This document shows positions 15,789 through 25,897 of a stretch of DNA of 64,000 nucleotides, one piece after another. Origin of the DNA: Nonomuraea coxensis DSM 45129 (GTDB taxonomy: Bacteria > Actinomycetota > Actinomycetes > Streptosporangiales > Streptosporangiaceae); assembly GCF_019397265.1 (NCBI RefSeq), contig NZ_CP068985.1, positions 2,212,501 to 2,276,500 on the forward strand, written 5' to 3'. Every line of letters begins with the position of its first letter. Positions within the stretch are counted from its first letter, which is position 1. The position numbers and the translations under genes were made by a program. The notes under the pieces were generated by a model. That model saw only the letters and a list, made by a program, of their open reading frames with translations, was not told where the DNA came from and made no database searches.

Positions 15789-17009
15789 GTGCCATCCACC
15801 CTTCCCGACGGCGACCCCGCGCCCACCACGGGCGAGCTGCCCGACAGCGCCCTGCGCGGTCTCGGCGAGCGGCCGTTCGGCTTCTACGTCCACGTGCCGT
15901 TCTGCGTGACCCGCTGCGGCTACTGCGACTTCAACACCTACACCGCCGCCGAGCTCGGCCCGGGCGCCTCCCAGCGCGACTACGCCGACACGGTCGTGGA
16001 GGAGGTGCGCCTCGCCCGGCGCGTCCTGGGCGAGCGCGAGCTGCCGGTGGACACCGTGTTCTTCGGCGGCGGCACCCCCACCCTGCTGCCGCCCGAGGAT
16101 CTGGCGCGCGTCCTCGCGGCGATCGACTCCGAGTTCGGGCTGCGGCCAGGGGCCGAGGTCACCACGGAGGCCAACCCCGAGTCCGTCGACCCTCCGGCGC
16201 TGGAGAAGCTGCGCCACGGCGGGTTCAACCGCATCAGCTTCGGCATGCAGAGCGCGCGCGAGCACGTGCTGCGCGTGCTCGACCGCAAGCACACGCCCGG
16301 ACGGCCGGCGGCCGCCGTGCGTGAGGCCAGGCAGGCCGGGTTCGAGCACGTCAACCTCGACCTCATCTACAGCACGCCGGGCGAGTCCGACGACGACTGG
16401 CGGGCCTCGCTCGCCGCCGCGATCGAGGCCGGGCCCGACCACGTGTCGGCCTACTCCCTCATCGTCGAGGAGGGCACCAGGCTCGCCGCCCGCATCCGGC
16501 GCGGCGAACTGCCCGTGCCCGACGACGACGTGGCCGCCGACCGCTACCTCATCGCCGACGAGATGCTGGCCGAGGCCGGATTCCACTGGTACGAGGTGTC
16601 CAACTGGGCGGCCTCCGAGCAGGCCCGCTGCCGCCACAACCTGCTCTACTGGACCGGCGGCGACTGGTGGGCGGCCGGCCCCGGCGCGCACAGCCACGTG
16701 GGCGGCACCCGATGGTGGAACGTCAAGCACCCCGCCGCCTACGCCCAGCGCCTGGCCGCCGGCGTCTCGCCCGCCCACTCCCGCGAGGTCTTGGGCGCGG
16801 ACGACCGCGCCGCCGAACGCCTCATGCTGGAGCTGCGCCTGGTCACCGGCTACCCCCTCGGCGACGTGGCGCCGGCGGCGCGCCCGGTGGTGGCGGACGC
16901 GCTGGCGCGGGGGCTGCTGGAGCCCGAGCCGTTCAAGGCCGGGCTGATGGTGCTCACGCTGAGGGGGCGGCTGCTGGCCGACGCCCTCGTCCGCGACCTG
17001 CTGGTCTAG
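15789..17009 (+). CDS. hemW: Haem chaperone HemW (radical SAM)
   Basis: The 406-aa protein shows the radical-SAM cluster [47 protein letters not shown] and the C-terminal HemW domain with [24 protein letters not shown]. It was formerly called HemN-like but lacks HemN-specific features and is placed with hrcA/dnaJ, as HemW is in actinobacteria. HemW binds haem and a 4Fe-4S cluster in the cytosol. The GTG at 15789 has GGAAGG immediately before it, too close for a normal ribosome site, so leaderless initiation is possible. Its stop overlaps the convergent DUF4870 gene stop within CTAG. Confidence 0.94.
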   Translation: MPSTLPDGDPAPTTGELPDSALRGLGERPFGFYVHVPFCVTRCGYCDFNTYTAAELGPGASQRDYADTVVEEVRLARRVLGERELPVDTVFFGGGTPTLLPPEDLARVLAAIDSEFGLRPGAEVTTEANPESVDPPALEKLRHGGFNRISFGMQSAREHVLRVLDRKHTPGRPAAAVREARQAGFEHVNLDLIYSTPGESDDDWRASLAAAIEAGPDHVSAYSLIVEEGTRLAARIRRGELPVPDDDVAADRYLIADEMLAEAGFHWYEVSNWAASEQARCRHNLLYWTGGDWWAAGPGAHSHVGGTRWWNVKHPAAYAQRLAAGVSPAHSREVLGADDRAAERLMLELRLVTGYPLGDVAPAARPVVADALARGLLEPEPFKAGLMVLTLRGRLLADALVRDLLV

Positions 17010-17695
17010 GTGATCATCCGGATGGAGAGCGGGTAGCGGTACCGCTGGCCCTTGTTCGTGGCCACGGCCGCCTGGATGTGGAAGATCAGCGACAGCACCC
17101 AGATCACCGGGAGCAGCAGGACGCCGATGAACACCAGCGACAGGACGGCCGCCACGACATAGCCGATGAACATCGTGATCTGGAAGTTCAGCGCCTCCGC
17201 CGCCTGGTCGCGGACGTAGGGGGACTGGTCGCGCTTCATCAGGTAGATGATCAGCGGGCCGATCCAGGAGGCGAGCAGGCCGAGGAGGTGCGCCAGCATC
17301 GCCATAGTGGTGTCGTCGCTGCCGGGGCGGGGGCCGAACCTGCCCGGCACGTACGGCTCGCCGGGCGCCTGCGCGTGACCGTAGCCGGGCGGGGGCTGCT
17401 GGGGGTAACCGTAGCCGGGTTGCTGCCCGTAGCCGTAGCCCGGCTGCTGGCCGTACCCGTAGCCGGGCGGCGGTGGGGGTGGGGGCTGCTGCCCGTAGGC
17501 GGGCTGGGAGGGGGGTTGCTGGCCGTATCCGTACTGCGGTTGGGATGGAGGTTGCTGGCCGTACCCGTACTGCGGCTGCTGGCCGTAGCCCGGTTGCTGG
17601 GGGCCGCTGCCCTGGCCCGGGGGGACGGCCGACGGCGGTACGTACCGGGTCGCGTCGTCGTCGGGCGGCGAGGTGTGGGGATCCTGGCTCATCAT
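17006..17695 (-). CDS. DUF4870-type membrane protein with Tyr/Gly/Gln-rich tail
   Basis: The first half (about residues 1-120) is a low-complexity, cytosolic-looking region of repeated GYGQQP and PGYGYGQQ units. The second half has three or four membrane segments ([46 protein letters not shown] in two parts) with [13 protein letters not shown] between them, as in the DUF4870/Tic20-like family. Its function is unknown; Tyr-rich tails in this group may drive clustering. It overlaps the start-stop junction with the upstream DUF3097 gene, so the two form an operon. The first or second Met may be used. Confidence 0.88.
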   Translation of the reverse strand: MMSQDPHTSPPDDDATRYVPPSAVPPGQGSGPQQPGYGQQPQYGYGQQPPSQPQYGYGQQPPSQPAYGQQPPPPPPPGYGYGQQPGYGYGQQPGYGYPQQPPPGYGHAQAPGEPYVPGRFGPRPGSDDTTMAMLAHLLGLLASWIGPLIIYLMKRDQSPYVRDQAAEALNFQITMFIGYVVAAVLSLVFIGVLLLPVIWVLSLIFHIQAAVATNKGQRYRYPLSIRMIT

Positions 17696-18510
17696 GTCTC
17701 AGTCTCCGTAACGAAGTCGATCAGTTCCTCGACCCGGCCGAGCAGCTCCGGCTCCAGGTCCGTGAAGGTCGAGACGGCGCCGAGGATGCGCCGCCAGGCG
17801 TCGGCCGGCTCCACGCGCCAGCCCAGGGCGGCGATCACGCCTTCCTTCCACGGCACCCCGCGCGGCACGTCGGGCCAGGCGGGGATGCGCAGCACGGACG
17901 GCTTGACCGCCTGCCAGATGTCGACGAACGGGTGTCCCACCACGAGCACGTCCGGCGAGGTGATCTCAGCGGCGATGCGGCTCTCCTTGGAGCCGGGGAC
18001 GAGGTGGTCCACGAGGACCCCCAGCCGCCGCCCCGGCTCGGGGCCGAACTCGGCGACGATGTCCGGCAGGTGGTCCACGCCTTCGAGGTATTCGACCACG
18101 ACCCCTTCGACCCGCAGGTCGTGGCCCCAGATCTTCTCGACGAGCGCGGCGTCGTGCACGCCCTCGACGTAGATGCGGCTCTCCCTGGCCACGCGGGCCC
18201 GCAGCCCCTCGACGGCGATCGAGCCCGACGCGCTGCGCCGGGGGCCGGCGGGGGCGGCGGCGGCCGGTGCGGGGCGCACCAGGGTCACCGGCTTTCCCTC
18301 CAGGAGGAACGCGGCCGGCGCCAGCGGGAACAGCCGCCGCCTGCCGAACCGGTCCTCCAGCGTCACGGCCTCCTTGTCGCAGGCCACGACGGCGCCGCAG
18401 AAGCCGCTGTCGGCGTCCTCCACGACGAGATCCGGCTCGGCGGGCACCTTCGGAATCTTGCCCCTGCCGGGCCGCCGCCAGTCACCCGCCAGAACATCGC
18501 CCTCGTACAC
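17692..18510 (-). CDS. DUF3097 family protein
   Basis: The 272-aa cytosolic protein matches the actinobacterial DUF3097 family: [18 protein letters not shown] at the start, [18 protein letters not shown] in the middle, and [15 protein letters not shown], with an acidic C-terminus. The VEGVHD...[10 protein letters not shown] part resembles a Toprim-like fold (Glu and DxD-type positions), suggesting nucleic acid binding; this is inference. The stop overlaps the DUF4870 start. The family is commonly found next to hemW and hrcA. Confidence 0.88.
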   Translation of the reverse strand: MYEGDVLAGDWRRPGRGKIPKVPAEPDLVVEDADSGFCGAVVACDKEAVTLEDRFGRRRLFPLAPAAFLLEGKPVTLVRPAPAAAAPAGPRRSASGSIAVEGLRARVARESRIYVEGVHDAALVEKIWGHDLRVEGVVVEYLEGVDHLPDIVAEFGPEPGRRLGVLVDHLVPGSKESRIAAEITSPDVLVVGHPFVDIWQAVKPSVLRIPAWPDVPRGVPWKEGVIAALGWRVEPADAWRRILGAVSTFTDLEPELLGRVEELIDFVTETET

Positions 18511-18528
18511 AGGGGGGACCGTAGCAAA

Positions 18529-19287
18529 TCACCCGGCCGCCGCGAGACGCTTGCGCGCCGAGGAGCGGCGTACCAGGACGACGACGGTGACGATGATCGC
18601 GAGCAGGATGCCCGCGCCGGGGATCGCGAGCAGCGCGACGACCCCGCCGACCACTCCGCCGGCGGCGGACGACAGCGGCTTGCCGATGCCGTACCTGACC
18701 GTGGCCGACTCCTCGTTGCTGCAGGTGAGCTGGTAGTCGCCCGTGGCGGGGGCGTTGACCACGAGGATCTGCTCCCACACGACGCCGTTGACCGTGACGG
18801 TCTGCGAGCCGCTGGTCCTGGCCAGCTTGGCCTGGCCGGAGCCGCCGGCGATCTGGCACGTGTAGTTGACCGGCCCGCCTGCGGAGACGTAGACGGCGGG
18901 CTTGTCGGCCGGGTCGACCGCGACGGTGACGCTCTCGCCCGAGGCGAACGTCTTGGTGGGCGCGAGGTCGCTCACGCCGCCGACGACGCCGTTCACGAAG
19001 AGCACGATGCCGACGACGCCGCAGAGCACGGCCACGATCCAGGCGCCGCCGACCCACCACAACCTGGGTTTGATGGCTTTGGAATCGATTCGTGGTGGGA
19101 AGTGTGGTTGTTGGCCGTATTGTCCGTACTGAGGCGGCGGGCCGTACGGCTGCGAAGGTGCGCCGAAACCGGGCTGGCCACTGTATCCGGGCTGCGGGCC
19201 GTATCCGGGCTGAGGCGGGAGAGGCTGAGGCTGGTACGGACCCTGTCCGGGCGGTGGCCCGTACGGGGGCTGTGCATTGTCCGACAT
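18529..19287 (-). CDS. Two-pass membrane protein with Pro/Gln-rich N-terminus
   Basis: The 252-aa protein starts [18 protein letters not shown] and has a Pro/Gln/Tyr-rich tail of about 60 residues, TM1 ([20 protein letters not shown]), an outer beta-rich domain with two Cys ([20 protein letters not shown]) that may form a disulfide, and TM2 ([19 protein letters not shown]) before a basic end. No named family is recognised. The ATG at 19287 is preferred because the longer frame runs into the hrcA promoter. Its start lies 90 nt from the CIRCE element and is divergent from hrcA. Confidence 0.8.
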   Translation of the reverse strand: MSDNAQPPYGPPPGQGPYQPQPLPPQPGYGPQPGYSGQPGFGAPSQPYGPPPQYGQYGQQPHFPPRIDSKAIKPRLWWVGGAWIVAVLCGVVGIVLFVNGVVGGVSDLAPTKTFASGESVTVAVDPADKPAVYVSAGGPVNYTCQIAGGSGQAKLARTSGSQTVTVNGVVWEQILVVNAPATGDYQLTCSNEESATVRYGIGKPLSSAAGGVVGGVVALLAIPGAGILLAIIVTVVVLVRRSSARKRLAAAG

Positions 19288-19376
19288 GTCGGCAAGTGTG
19301 AAGCCTGTCGCTTGTAAGACGCTAGCAAGAGGATGGGAGCCGGTGTCATCGCACCCTGTGGGCGGGAGCCGTACAC

Positions 19377-19403
19377 TTGGCACTCGGGAACACAGAGTGC
19401 TAG
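19377..19403. promoter_or_regulatory. CIRCE element, HrcA operator
   Basis: TTGGCACTC, nine nt, GAGTGCTAG is a near-perfect match to the CIRCE consensus TTAGCACTC-N9-GAGTGCTAA. It lies 41 nt before the hrcA GTG. HrcA binds CIRCE as a repressor, so the hrcA-dnaJ operon should be autoregulated and heat-inducible. Confidence 0.95.
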
Positions 19404-19444
19404 GCACCGCGTTTTCCCTACGGGCAGAGGCAGGAGGTGAGCAC

Positions 19445-20458
19445 GTGCTCGACGATCGGAAGCTGGCGGTGCTCCGCGCCATTGTCGAGGACTACGTGTC
19501 CACCAACGAACCGGTGGGCTCCAAGGCGCTGGCCGAGCGCCACAATCTGAAGGTCTCCCCGGCGACGGTCAGGAACGACATGGCCGCGCTGGAGGAGGAG
19601 GGCTACATCACCCAGCCGCACACGAGCGCGGGGCGGGTGCCGACGGACAAGGGCTACCGCCTGTTCGTCGACCGGCTCTCGCAGATCAAGCCGTTGTCGG
19701 GCGCCGAACGCCGGGCGATCGAGACGTTCCTGGCCGGCGCGGTGGACCTGGACGACGTGGTCATGCGCACGGTGCGGCTGCTCGCGCAGCTCACCCGGCA
19801 GGTGGCCGTCGTGCAATACCCCACGCTCACCCGTTCGACCGTCCGGCACGTCGAGCTGGTGCCACTGAGCGAGCGCCGCGTCATGCTGGTGCTCATCACC
19901 AACACCGGCCGCGTCGAGCAGCGCGTCGTCGAGCTGCCCGAGGCGCTGGAGGACACCCGCATCGCGCACCTGCGCGCGGTGCTCAACTCCGGCCTCGACG
20001 GCTGCCAGCTCAGCAGCGTTCCCGAGCTGGTCGCCGACCTGCCGGAGCGGCTGCCCGCCGAGGACCGCCCGGCCGCCGCCACGATCCTGTCCGTGCTGCT
20101 GGAAACCCTGGTGGAGCGGTACGACGAGAAGATCGTTTTCGCGGGCGCGGCCAACCTCGCCGGAGCCGACTTCTCCATCGGCCTCCGCGACGTGCTGGAG
20201 GCGCTGGAGGAGCAGGTCGTGCTCATGCGGCTGCTCGGCGAGACCTCCCCCGACACCCCGTCCGCGCTCACCGTACGGATCGGCTCGGAAAACCCCTACC
20301 TCCAGGGCACATCCGTGGTCGCAACCGGATACGGTCTTGGCGACAACCAACTGGCCCGGCTCGGTGTGCTGGGTCCCACCAGGATGGACTATCCCGTGAC
20401 GATGGGCGCCGTGCGCGCGGTGGCTCGCTACGTCAGCCAGATCCTGGCTGCATCATAA
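19445..20458 (+). CDS. hrcA: Heat-inducible transcription repressor HrcA
   Basis: HrcA represses chaperone genes through CIRCE. The 337-aa protein has the N-terminal winged helix ([51 protein letters not shown] in adjacent segments) and the C-terminal GAF-like dimer domain ending near [17 protein letters not shown]. The GTG at 19445 is chosen because GGAGG lies at 19433-19437, seven nt upstream. A perfect-looking CIRCE lies just upstream, and dnaJ follows 11 nt after the stop, so the two are co-transcribed. Confidence 0.97.
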   Translation: MLDDRKLAVLRAIVEDYVSTNEPVGSKALAERHNLKVSPATVRNDMAALEEEGYITQPHTSAGRVPTDKGYRLFVDRLSQIKPLSGAERRAIETFLAGAVDLDDVVMRTVRLLAQLTRQVAVVQYPTLTRSTVRHVELVPLSERRVMLVLITNTGRVEQRVVELPEALEDTRIAHLRAVLNSGLDGCQLSSVPELVADLPERLPAEDRPAAATILSVLLETLVERYDEKIVFAGAANLAGADFSIGLRDVLEALEEQVVLMRLLGETSPDTPSALTVRIGSENPYLQGTSVVATGYGLGDNQLARLGVLGPTRMDYPVTMGAVRAVARYVSQILAAS

Positions 20459-20469
20459 GAGGTCGATAA

Positions 20470-21606
20470 GTGGCAAACAGCGACTACTACGCCACCCTCG
20501 GGGTGCGGCGTGACGCGAGTCAGGACGAGATCAAGAAGGCATACCGCCGGCTCGCCCGCGAGTTGCACCCCGACGTGAACCCCGATCCTGACACCCAGGA
20601 GCGGTTCAAGGAGATCACGCAGGCCTACGAGGTGCTGTCCGACCCCAACAAGCGCCAGATGTACGACCTGGGGGGCGACTCCACCTTCGCCGGCGCGGGA
20701 GCGGGCGCCGGGGGCTTCGGCGCGGGCTTCCCGTTCAGCGACATCATGGACGCCTTCTTCGGCACCGCCGCCGGCGCCCGCGGCCCGCGCTCGCGCGCCC
20801 GGCGTGGCCGCAACGCCACCATCAGGGTCGAGCTCGACCTGCGCGAGACGGCGTTCGGCACCACCCGCGAGCTGGTCGTCGACACCGCCGTGGTGTGCGA
20901 GGTCTGCCACGGCGCCGGCGCCTCGCCCGGCACCCACCCCGACACCTGCGACATGTGCAGCGGGCGTGGCGAGATCTCCCAGGTCACCCGCTCGTTCCTG
21001 GGCCAGGTCATGACCTCGCGGCCGTGCCCGCAGTGCGGCGGCTTCGGCACCATCATCCGCCACCCCTGCCAGGAGTGCTCCGGCGACGGCCGGGTGCGCA
21101 CCCGCCGCACCATCAAGGTCCGCATCCCCGCGGGCGTCGAGGACGGCACCCACATCCAGCTCGCCGGAGAGGGCGAGGTCGGTCCCGGCGGCGGCCCGCC
21201 CGGAGACCTGTTCCTGGAGATCGTCGAGCGGGCCCACGAGATCTTCGAACGGCGCGGCGACGACCTCCACTGCACCGTCCAGCTCCCGATGACGGCCGCC
21301 GCGCTCGGCACCGTCCTCGCGGTCGAGACGCTCGACGGCACCGAGGAGGTCGACGTCCGGCCCGGCACGCAGTCCGGCCAGGTCATCACCATGTTCGGGC
21401 GGGGCGTGCAGCGCCTCAACGAGTCCGGCCGGGGCGACCTGCTCATCCACGTCAACGTCGAGACCCCTTCGAAGCTCGACACCCAGCAGGAGGACCTGCT
21501 GCGCGAGCTGGCCAGGCTGCGGGGCGAGGAGCGCCCGCCGGGCAAGTTCGCGCCGGGGCAGCAGGGCTTCTTCTCGCGGCTGCGCGACGCGTTCAACGGC
21601 AGGTGA
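20470..21606 (+). CDS. dnaJ: Molecular chaperone DnaJ (second-type actinobacterial DnaJ)
   Basis: The 378-aa co-chaperone has a J domain with the HPD motif ([12 protein letters not shown]), a Gly/Phe-rich linker ([15 protein letters not shown]), four zinc-binding CxxCxGxG repeats ([32 protein letters not shown]) and the C-terminal substrate domains. It stimulates DnaK ATPase and delivers unfolded proteins. The linkage to hrcA rather than to dnaK-grpE marks it as the DnaJ2-type copy of actinobacteria. Expression should be under CIRCE. rsmE starts one nt after its stop. Confidence 0.97.
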   Translation: MANSDYYATLGVRRDASQDEIKKAYRRLARELHPDVNPDPDTQERFKEITQAYEVLSDPNKRQMYDLGGDSTFAGAGAGAGGFGAGFPFSDIMDAFFGTAAGARGPRSRARRGRNATIRVELDLRETAFGTTRELVVDTAVVCEVCHGAGASPGTHPDTCDMCSGRGEISQVTRSFLGQVMTSRPCPQCGGFGTIIRHPCQECSGDGRVRTRRTIKVRIPAGVEDGTHIQLAGEGEVGPGGGPPGDLFLEIVERAHEIFERRGDDLHCTVQLPMTAAALGTVLAVETLDGTEEVDVRPGTQSGQVITMFGRGVQRLNESGRGDLLIHVNVETPSKLDTQQEDLLRELARLRGEERPPGKFAPGQQGFFSRLRDAFNGR

Positions 21607-21607
21607 C

Positions 21608-22336
21608 GTGAGCGTTCCGGTGTTCATCGCCCAGGAGCTGGGCGACGGTCCGGGGCTGACGCTCGACGGTCCCGAGGGACGCCACGCCGCCGCGGTGCGC
21701 CGCCTGCGGGCCGGCGAGCGGGTGGACCTCACCGACGGCGCCGGCCGGGTCGCCGAGTGCGTGGTGCGCGAGGTGGCCAAGGACGCGCTCGGGCTGGACG
21801 TGCTGCGCCGCTACGAGGTGCCGGCGCCGCGGCCACGGCTGGTCGTCGTGCAGGGGCTGCCCAAGGGCGACAGGGGCGAGCTGGCCGTCGAGATGATGAC
21901 CGAGGCCGGGGTGGACGTCGTCGTCCCCTGGCCGGCCTCGCGCAGCATCGCCCAGTGGAAGGGCGACAAGGTCGCGAAGGGGCTCGGCCGCTGGCGTGCG
22001 ACCGCGCGCGAGGCGGGCAAGCAGTCCCGCCGCTTCCACCTGCCCGAGGTGAGCGAGCCGGCCACCACCGCGCGGGTGGCGGAGCTGCTGTCCGGCGCGG
22101 CGCTGGGGCTGGTGCTGCACGAGGAGGCGGCCGAGCCGCTGTCGAAGGTGGCGCTGCCGGTCGAGGGCGACATCGTGGTGGTCGTCGGGCCCGAGGGCGG
22201 CGTCTCGGGCGAGGAGCTCGACCGGTTCAGGGCCGCGGGAGCGGTGCCGGTGCTGCTCGGGCCGACGGTGCTGCGCACGTCCACGGCGGGGGTGGCCGCG
22301 GCGGCCGTGCTGCTCACGCGCACGGGCCGGTGGTGA
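21608..22336 (+). CDS. rsmE: 16S rRNA (uracil1498-N3)-methyltransferase RsmE
   Basis: RsmE is a SPOUT-class methyltransferase that modifies U1498 of 16S rRNA. The 242-aa product has an N-terminal PUA-like part (GPEGRHAAAVRRLRAGE), VVQGLPKGDRGELAVEMMTEAGV, and the knotted SAM-binding end VVGPEGGVSGEEL and LLGPTVLRTSTAGVAA. The position after hrcA-dnaJ is typical. The GTG at 21608 lies one nt after the dnaJ stop, so translation is probably coupled. Tandem 34-nt repeats begin at its stop codon. Confidence 0.96.
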   Translation: MSVPVFIAQELGDGPGLTLDGPEGRHAAAVRRLRAGERVDLTDGAGRVAECVVREVAKDALGLDVLRRYEVPAPRPRLVVVQGLPKGDRGELAVEMMTEAGVDVVVPWPASRSIAQWKGDKVAKGLGRWRATAREAGKQSRRFHLPEVSEPATTARVAELLSGAALGLVLHEEAAEPLSKVALPVEGDIVVVVGPEGGVSGEELDRFRAAGAVPVLLGPTVLRTSTAGVAAAAVLLTRTGRW

Positions 22337-22482
22337 GCCGCCAGGCGACGGCGGGCACGGTGTGGTGGAGAGCCGCCAGGCGACAGCGGCACGGCGTGGT
22401 GGAGAGCCGCCAGGCGACAGCGGCACGGTGTGGTGGTGGACCGCCCGCCGACAGCGGGTACGGCGTGGTGGATCGCCCGAGG
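22331..22482. repeat. Tandem 32-35-nt repeat between rsmE and membrane-protein gene
   Basis: Four adjacent units (22331-22362, 22363-22396, 22397-22430, 22431-22465) and a partial fifth share the core GCCAGGCGAC(A/G)GCGG flanked by GGTGTGGTGG. Units two and three differ at a single base. There are no spacers, so it is not a CRISPR. It fills the gap between two convergent genes. Confidence 0.85.
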
Positions 22483-22484
22483 GC

Positions 22485-23126
22485 TTACGGGGTGGTGGTG
22501 GCGCCGCCGGTCTCCAGGAGCGGGGTGGCGATGTCGGCGGGGCTCTCGCTGATGGCGTCCGCCGGGCACTGGTCGGTGGGGCAGGTCGAGGGCTGAACGG
22601 TCGGGTCGGCCTCCGTGGGGGCCGGTGACGGTGAGGCGGCCGGGCAGTCGTCCGGGGTCGTGTCCACGGACGGGCAGGCGGTGGCCTCCGCGCTCGGCGT
22701 CGGCGACGGCCGGCTCGTGGACCCGGCGGTCCTGGGCGGCTTGCTCGGCGTCGGAGAGGTGGGCTCGGCAGGGACGACGACGACCGGGTCGTCCTGGCTG
22801 GCCGGAGGCGGGGGCGGCTGCTGGGAGCGGGTGGTGGAGGAGTTGGACGGCACCCTGCCGGTCGTCTCCTGGTCGACCACCGTGATCGGGCTCTCGTTGA
22901 TCACCTTGGACCGCAGTTCGGGCACCGCCAGGACGATCGTGCCCGCCACCAGGACGGCGCTCGCGGCCGCCGCGCCGGCCCGCCACCAGAACAGGTTGCG
23001 GACGCCGCGCCGCTCGATCCGGGCACGGATGATCTCCAGACCGTCCGGCGAGGGCACGACCGCGTCCGCCTCCGCGCGGAGCGCACGGCGGAGGAGGTCG
23101 CCGTGCTCGTCGGGGGGCAGGGTCAT
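22485..23126 (-). CDS. One-pass membrane protein, likely partner of SigE-family sigma factor
   Basis: The 213-aa protein has a cytosolic part of about 45 residues (MTLPPDEHGDLLRRALRAEAD...), one membrane segment (RAGAAAASAVLVAGTIVLAVP) and a long outer tail rich in Pro, Ser and Thr with several Cys (ACPS, DDCPA, STCPTDQCPA). Its ATG overlaps the sigma factor stop by 4 nt, the usual arrangement for an anti-sigma or regulatory partner. No zinc HxxxCxxC motif is visible, so anti-sigma function is only suggested by position and topology. Confidence 0.82.
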   Translation of the reverse strand: MTLPPDEHGDLLRRALRAEADAVVPSPDGLEIIRARIERRGVRNLFWWRAGAAAASAVLVAGTIVLAVPELRSKVINESPITVVDQETTGRVPSNSSTTRSQQPPPPPASQDDPVVVVPAEPTSPTPSKPPRTAGSTSRPSPTPSAEATACPSVDTTPDDCPAASPSPAPTEADPTVQPSTCPTDQCPADAISESPADIATPLLETGGATTTP

Positions 23127-23746
23127 GACATTTTCTCCAGGACGGATCGCAACGCGGCCATGCCACGGGCGGTGTGGCTCTTGACCGCGCCCTTGCTGAT
23201 GCCCATGGCGTGAGCGATCTCAGCTTCGGACAGATCACCGTAATACCGCAGAACCAGTGCTTCTCTCTGCCTGGTCGGGAGGGCCCGTAACGCCTCGATG
23301 ACGGCGGACCGTTCCAGCTCACCGATGGCGCCGTTCTCGGCGCTCGGCGCGTCGGGCAGGCCCTTGGGGGCGTACTTCTCGACGACCGCGCGGTGGCGCA
23401 GCACGGAACGCGAGCGGTTGACGACGGACTGGCGGAGGTAGGCGAGTGCTTTGTCGGGGTCGCGCAGCCTGCGCCAGGCGCCGTGAATGGCGACGAACGC
23501 GTCCTGCACGACCTCCTCGGCGGTCGCGATGTCGCGCACCAGCAACACAGCGAGACGCACCAATGACCGAAAGTGCGCGCTGTAGAGCGCGGTAACAGCC
23601 ATGTCGGCATCCCACTCGACCGGCACCGCCCCCATCGACCTGTCGGCCAGAAGGGTTTCGGTGGTCACATCAGTGGGACGCGCGGGCTTCCCAGAGGGTT
23701 TACGCTCTTCCGGTTCTTGAGGTTTCCCCGGTTCCTTAGGGTGCAT
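23123..23746 (-). CDS. SigE-family ECF RNA polymerase sigma factor
   Basis: The 207-aa protein has sigma region 2 (ALYSAHFRSLVRLAVLLVRD, AEEVVQDAFVAIHGAW) and region 4 with its helix-turn-helix (LPTRQREALVLRYYGDL, SEAEIAHAMGISKGAVKSHTARG). This fits the actinobacterial SigE family. A charged N-terminal extension of about 45 residues precedes region 2. The ATG at 23746 (MHPKEPGKPQEP) was preferred over a longer frame that runs into the divergent HIT promoter. A TTA codon at 23288-23290 may make translation depend on a bldA-type tRNA. It is coupled to the membrane gene downstream. Confidence 0.9.
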   Translation of the reverse strand: MHPKEPGKPQEPEERKPSGKPARPTDVTTETLLADRSMGAVPVEWDADMAVTALYSAHFRSLVRLAVLLVRDIATAEEVVQDAFVAIHGAWRRLRDPDKALAYLRQSVVNRSRSVLRHRAVVEKYAPKGLPDAPSAENGAIGELERSAVIEALRALPTRQREALVLRYYGDLSEAEIAHAMGISKGAVKSHTARGMAALRSVLEKMS

Positions 23747-23913
23747 TACCCAGTCGTGTCCTCGCCAGGTGGCGCTCGCCCGACCCTGAATCGTCTGTTT
23801 TGTTGAAGTGTCGCACACCCACCCTAACCGCGTTGATCTTCCCGCGCACGACACCGCCGATTACCGATTCGCAACGGACCGGCCAACGGGAGGCGGGTCG
23901 GTATGGTGCTGCT

Positions 23914-24258
23914 GTGAAGGACTGCCTCTTCTGTAAAATCGTCGCCAAGGAGATTCCCGCCGAGATCGTCTACGAAACCGGCAGGACACTGGCGTTCCGC
24001 GACATCGACCCCAAGGCCCCGACCCACGTCCTGGTGATCCCGAAGGAGCACCACGCCGACGCGGCGGCGCTCGCCGAGGCCGACGACGGGCTGACCGACG
24101 AGGTGCTGAAGACCGCGCACGCCGTGGCCGTGCTCGACCAGGTGGCCGAGAGCGGCTACCGCGTCGTCTTCAACACCGGCCCCGCCGCCGGGCAGACCGT
24201 CTTCCACACGCACGCCCACGTGCTGGGTGGCCGCGACCTCACCTGGCCGCCCGGTTAG
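23914..24258 (+). CDS. HIT family protein (histidine triad nucleotide-binding)
   Basis: The 114-aa product starts with the typical DCLFCKIVAKEIPAEIVYE and ends with the histidine triad FHTHAHVLGG. HIT proteins of the HINT type hydrolyse nucleoside phosphoramidates. The length is normal. The GTG at 23914 is preceded by TATGGT at 23902-23907, a good -10 element at leaderless spacing. It stands alone before phoH, which starts 125 nt later. Confidence 0.95.
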   Translation: MKDCLFCKIVAKEIPAEIVYETGRTLAFRDIDPKAPTHVLVIPKEHHADAAALAEADDGLTDEVLKTAHAVAVLDQVAESGYRVVFNTGPAAGQTVFHTHAHVLGGRDLTWPPG

Positions 24259-24383
24259 ACCGTTGTGGTGGCGCGAGGGGCCGGTGCGGTGATATTGACG
24301 AGAGCAATCCGCCTGGCCCCGGATACGATGGTCGGAGAAGAACTCCGCAAGAGACCGGGAGGCATCAGGCCGCGGGCCTGCCC

Positions 24384-25424
24384 ATGTCCGAACTACATGA
24401 ATCCCGACGCACGGCACCTCCCTCGCGCACACAAGCCAAGGTGCTGATTCCGGACGAATACCCGATGGTCAGCCTCCTTGGCTCCCGCGACGAGCTGCTT
24501 CGCGTCATCGAGGGCGCCTTCAGGGCCGACATCCACGTACGGGGCAACGAGATCACCGTCACCGGCAGCCCGGACGAGAGCGGCGCCGTGGTGCGCCTGT
24601 TCGAGGAGCTGGTCGAGGTGCTCCGCAGCGGCGGCGAGCTCACCCCCGACGCGGTCGAGCGCAGCATCGCGATGTTGCGCATGACCTCCGACCGCCCCGC
24701 CGAGGTGCTGTCGCTCGACATCCTGTCCTCGCGCGGCCGTACGATCAGGCCCAAGACCGTCAACCAGAAGCGCTACGTCGACGCGATCGACAAGCACACG
24801 GTCGTCTTCGGCATCGGCCCCGCCGGCACCGGCAAAACCTACCTGGCGATGGCCAAGGCGGTCCGGGCGCTGCAGGAGAAGCGGGTCAACCGCATCATCC
24901 TGACCCGGCCGGCGGTCGAGGCGGGCGAGCGGCTCGGCTTCCTGCCCGGCACGCTCTACGAGAAGATCGACCCCTACCTGCGCCCGCTCTACGACGCGCT
25001 GCACGACATGGTCGACCCCGACTCCATCCCCAAGCTGATGGCCGCGGGGACGATCGAGGTCGCGCCGCTCGCCTACATGCGCGGAAGGACGCTCAACGAC
25101 GCCTTCATCATCCTCGACGAGGCCCAGAACTCCTCGGCCGAGCAGATGAAGATGTTCCTCACCCGGCTGGGCTTCAACTCCAAGATCGTGGTGACCGGCG
25201 ACGTCACGCAGGTCGACCTGCCCTCGGGCACGGTCAGCGGGCTGCGGGTGGTCCAGGAGATCCTCGACGGCATCCCCGACATCCACTTCGCCCGCCTGTC
25301 CAGCGCCGACGTCGTCCGCCACAAGCTGGTGAGCGAGATCGTCGACGCCTACGGGCGCTACGACGCCTCGCAGGCCGCCCAGGAGCCCAAGGCCATCCAG
25401 CAGCGAGGGAAGCGCCGGCCATGA
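24384..25424 (+). CDS. PhoH-like ATPase
   Basis: The 346-aa protein has an N-terminal KH-like part ([18 protein letters not shown]) and a PhoH ATPase domain with Walker [31 protein letters not shown], Walker [10 protein letters not shown] and [11 protein letters not shown]. PhoH proteins act in RNA metabolism and are usually linked to ybeY, as here. The stop overlaps the ybeY ATG by 4 nt. A GGGAGG lies about 20 nt upstream of the ATG, farther than usual, so the exact start is not certain. Confidence 0.95.
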   Translation: MSELHESRRTAPPSRTQAKVLIPDEYPMVSLLGSRDELLRVIEGAFRADIHVRGNEITVTGSPDESGAVVRLFEELVEVLRSGGELTPDAVERSIAMLRMTSDRPAEVLSLDILSSRGRTIRPKTVNQKRYVDAIDKHTVVFGIGPAGTGKTYLAMAKAVRALQEKRVNRIILTRPAVEAGERLGFLPGTLYEKIDPYLRPLYDALHDMVDPDSIPKLMAAGTIEVAPLAYMRGRTLNDAFIILDEAQNSSAEQMKMFLTRLGFNSKIVVTGDVTQVDLPSGTVSGLRVVQEILDGIPDIHFARLSSADVVRHKLVSEIVDAYGRYDASQAAQEPKAIQQRGKRRP

Positions 25425-25897
25425 GCATCGAGATCAACAACGAGTCCGGCGTGGGCGTCGACGAGGAGAGCCTGGTCGCGCTGGCCACGCACGTGCTCGC
25501 CGAGATGGGCATCAACCCGCTCGCCGAGCTGTCCATCGTCGTGATCGACGAGGACGCCATGGCCGAGCTGCACGAGAAGTGGATGGGCGAGCCAGGCCCG
25601 ACCGACGTGCTCGCCTTCCCGATGGACGAGCTGCGGCCCGGCGGAGGCGCGCGCGGCGACTCCGAGAGCCCGGCCGACCCGGCGCTCCTCGGCGACGTCG
25701 TGCTCTGCCCGCAGGTGGCCGCCCGGCAGGCCGAGGAGGCCGGCCACGCCACCGCCGACGAGCTGGAGCTGCTGTGCACGCACGGCATCCTCCACCTCCT
25801 CGGCTACGACCACGCGGAGCCGGAGGAGCACAAGGAGATGTTCGGGCTCCAGTCCCAGCTCCTGGAGTCATGGCAGGAGGTGCGCAACCCGCGGTGA
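25421..25897 (+). CDS. ybeY: rRNA maturation endoribonuclease YbeY
   Basis: YbeY is a zinc metalloprotein that processes 16S rRNA 3' ends and aids ribosome quality control. The 158-aa product has [10 protein letters not shown] and the zinc motif [11 protein letters not shown]. It is slightly extended, with a Gly/Asp-rich insertion after [15 protein letters not shown]. It lies between phoH and the CNNM/CBS gene with overlaps on both sides, a conserved operon. Confidence 0.96.
   Translation: MSIEINNESGVGVDEESLVALATHVLAEMGINPLAELSIVVIDEDAMAELHEKWMGEPGPTDVLAFPMDELRPGGGARGDSESPADPALLGDVVLCPQVAARQAEEAGHATADELELLCTHGILHLLGYDHAEPEEHKEMFGLQSQLLESWQEVRNPR

Noticed and set aside
22331..22482. Possible CRISPR array
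   Set aside because: Units are directly adjacent with no unique spacers and no cas genes are nearby.
24259..24383. Promoter for phoH with TTGACG at about 24295
   Set aside because: The spacing to the only TAnnnT-like hexamer is 23 nt, too long for a standard promoter.
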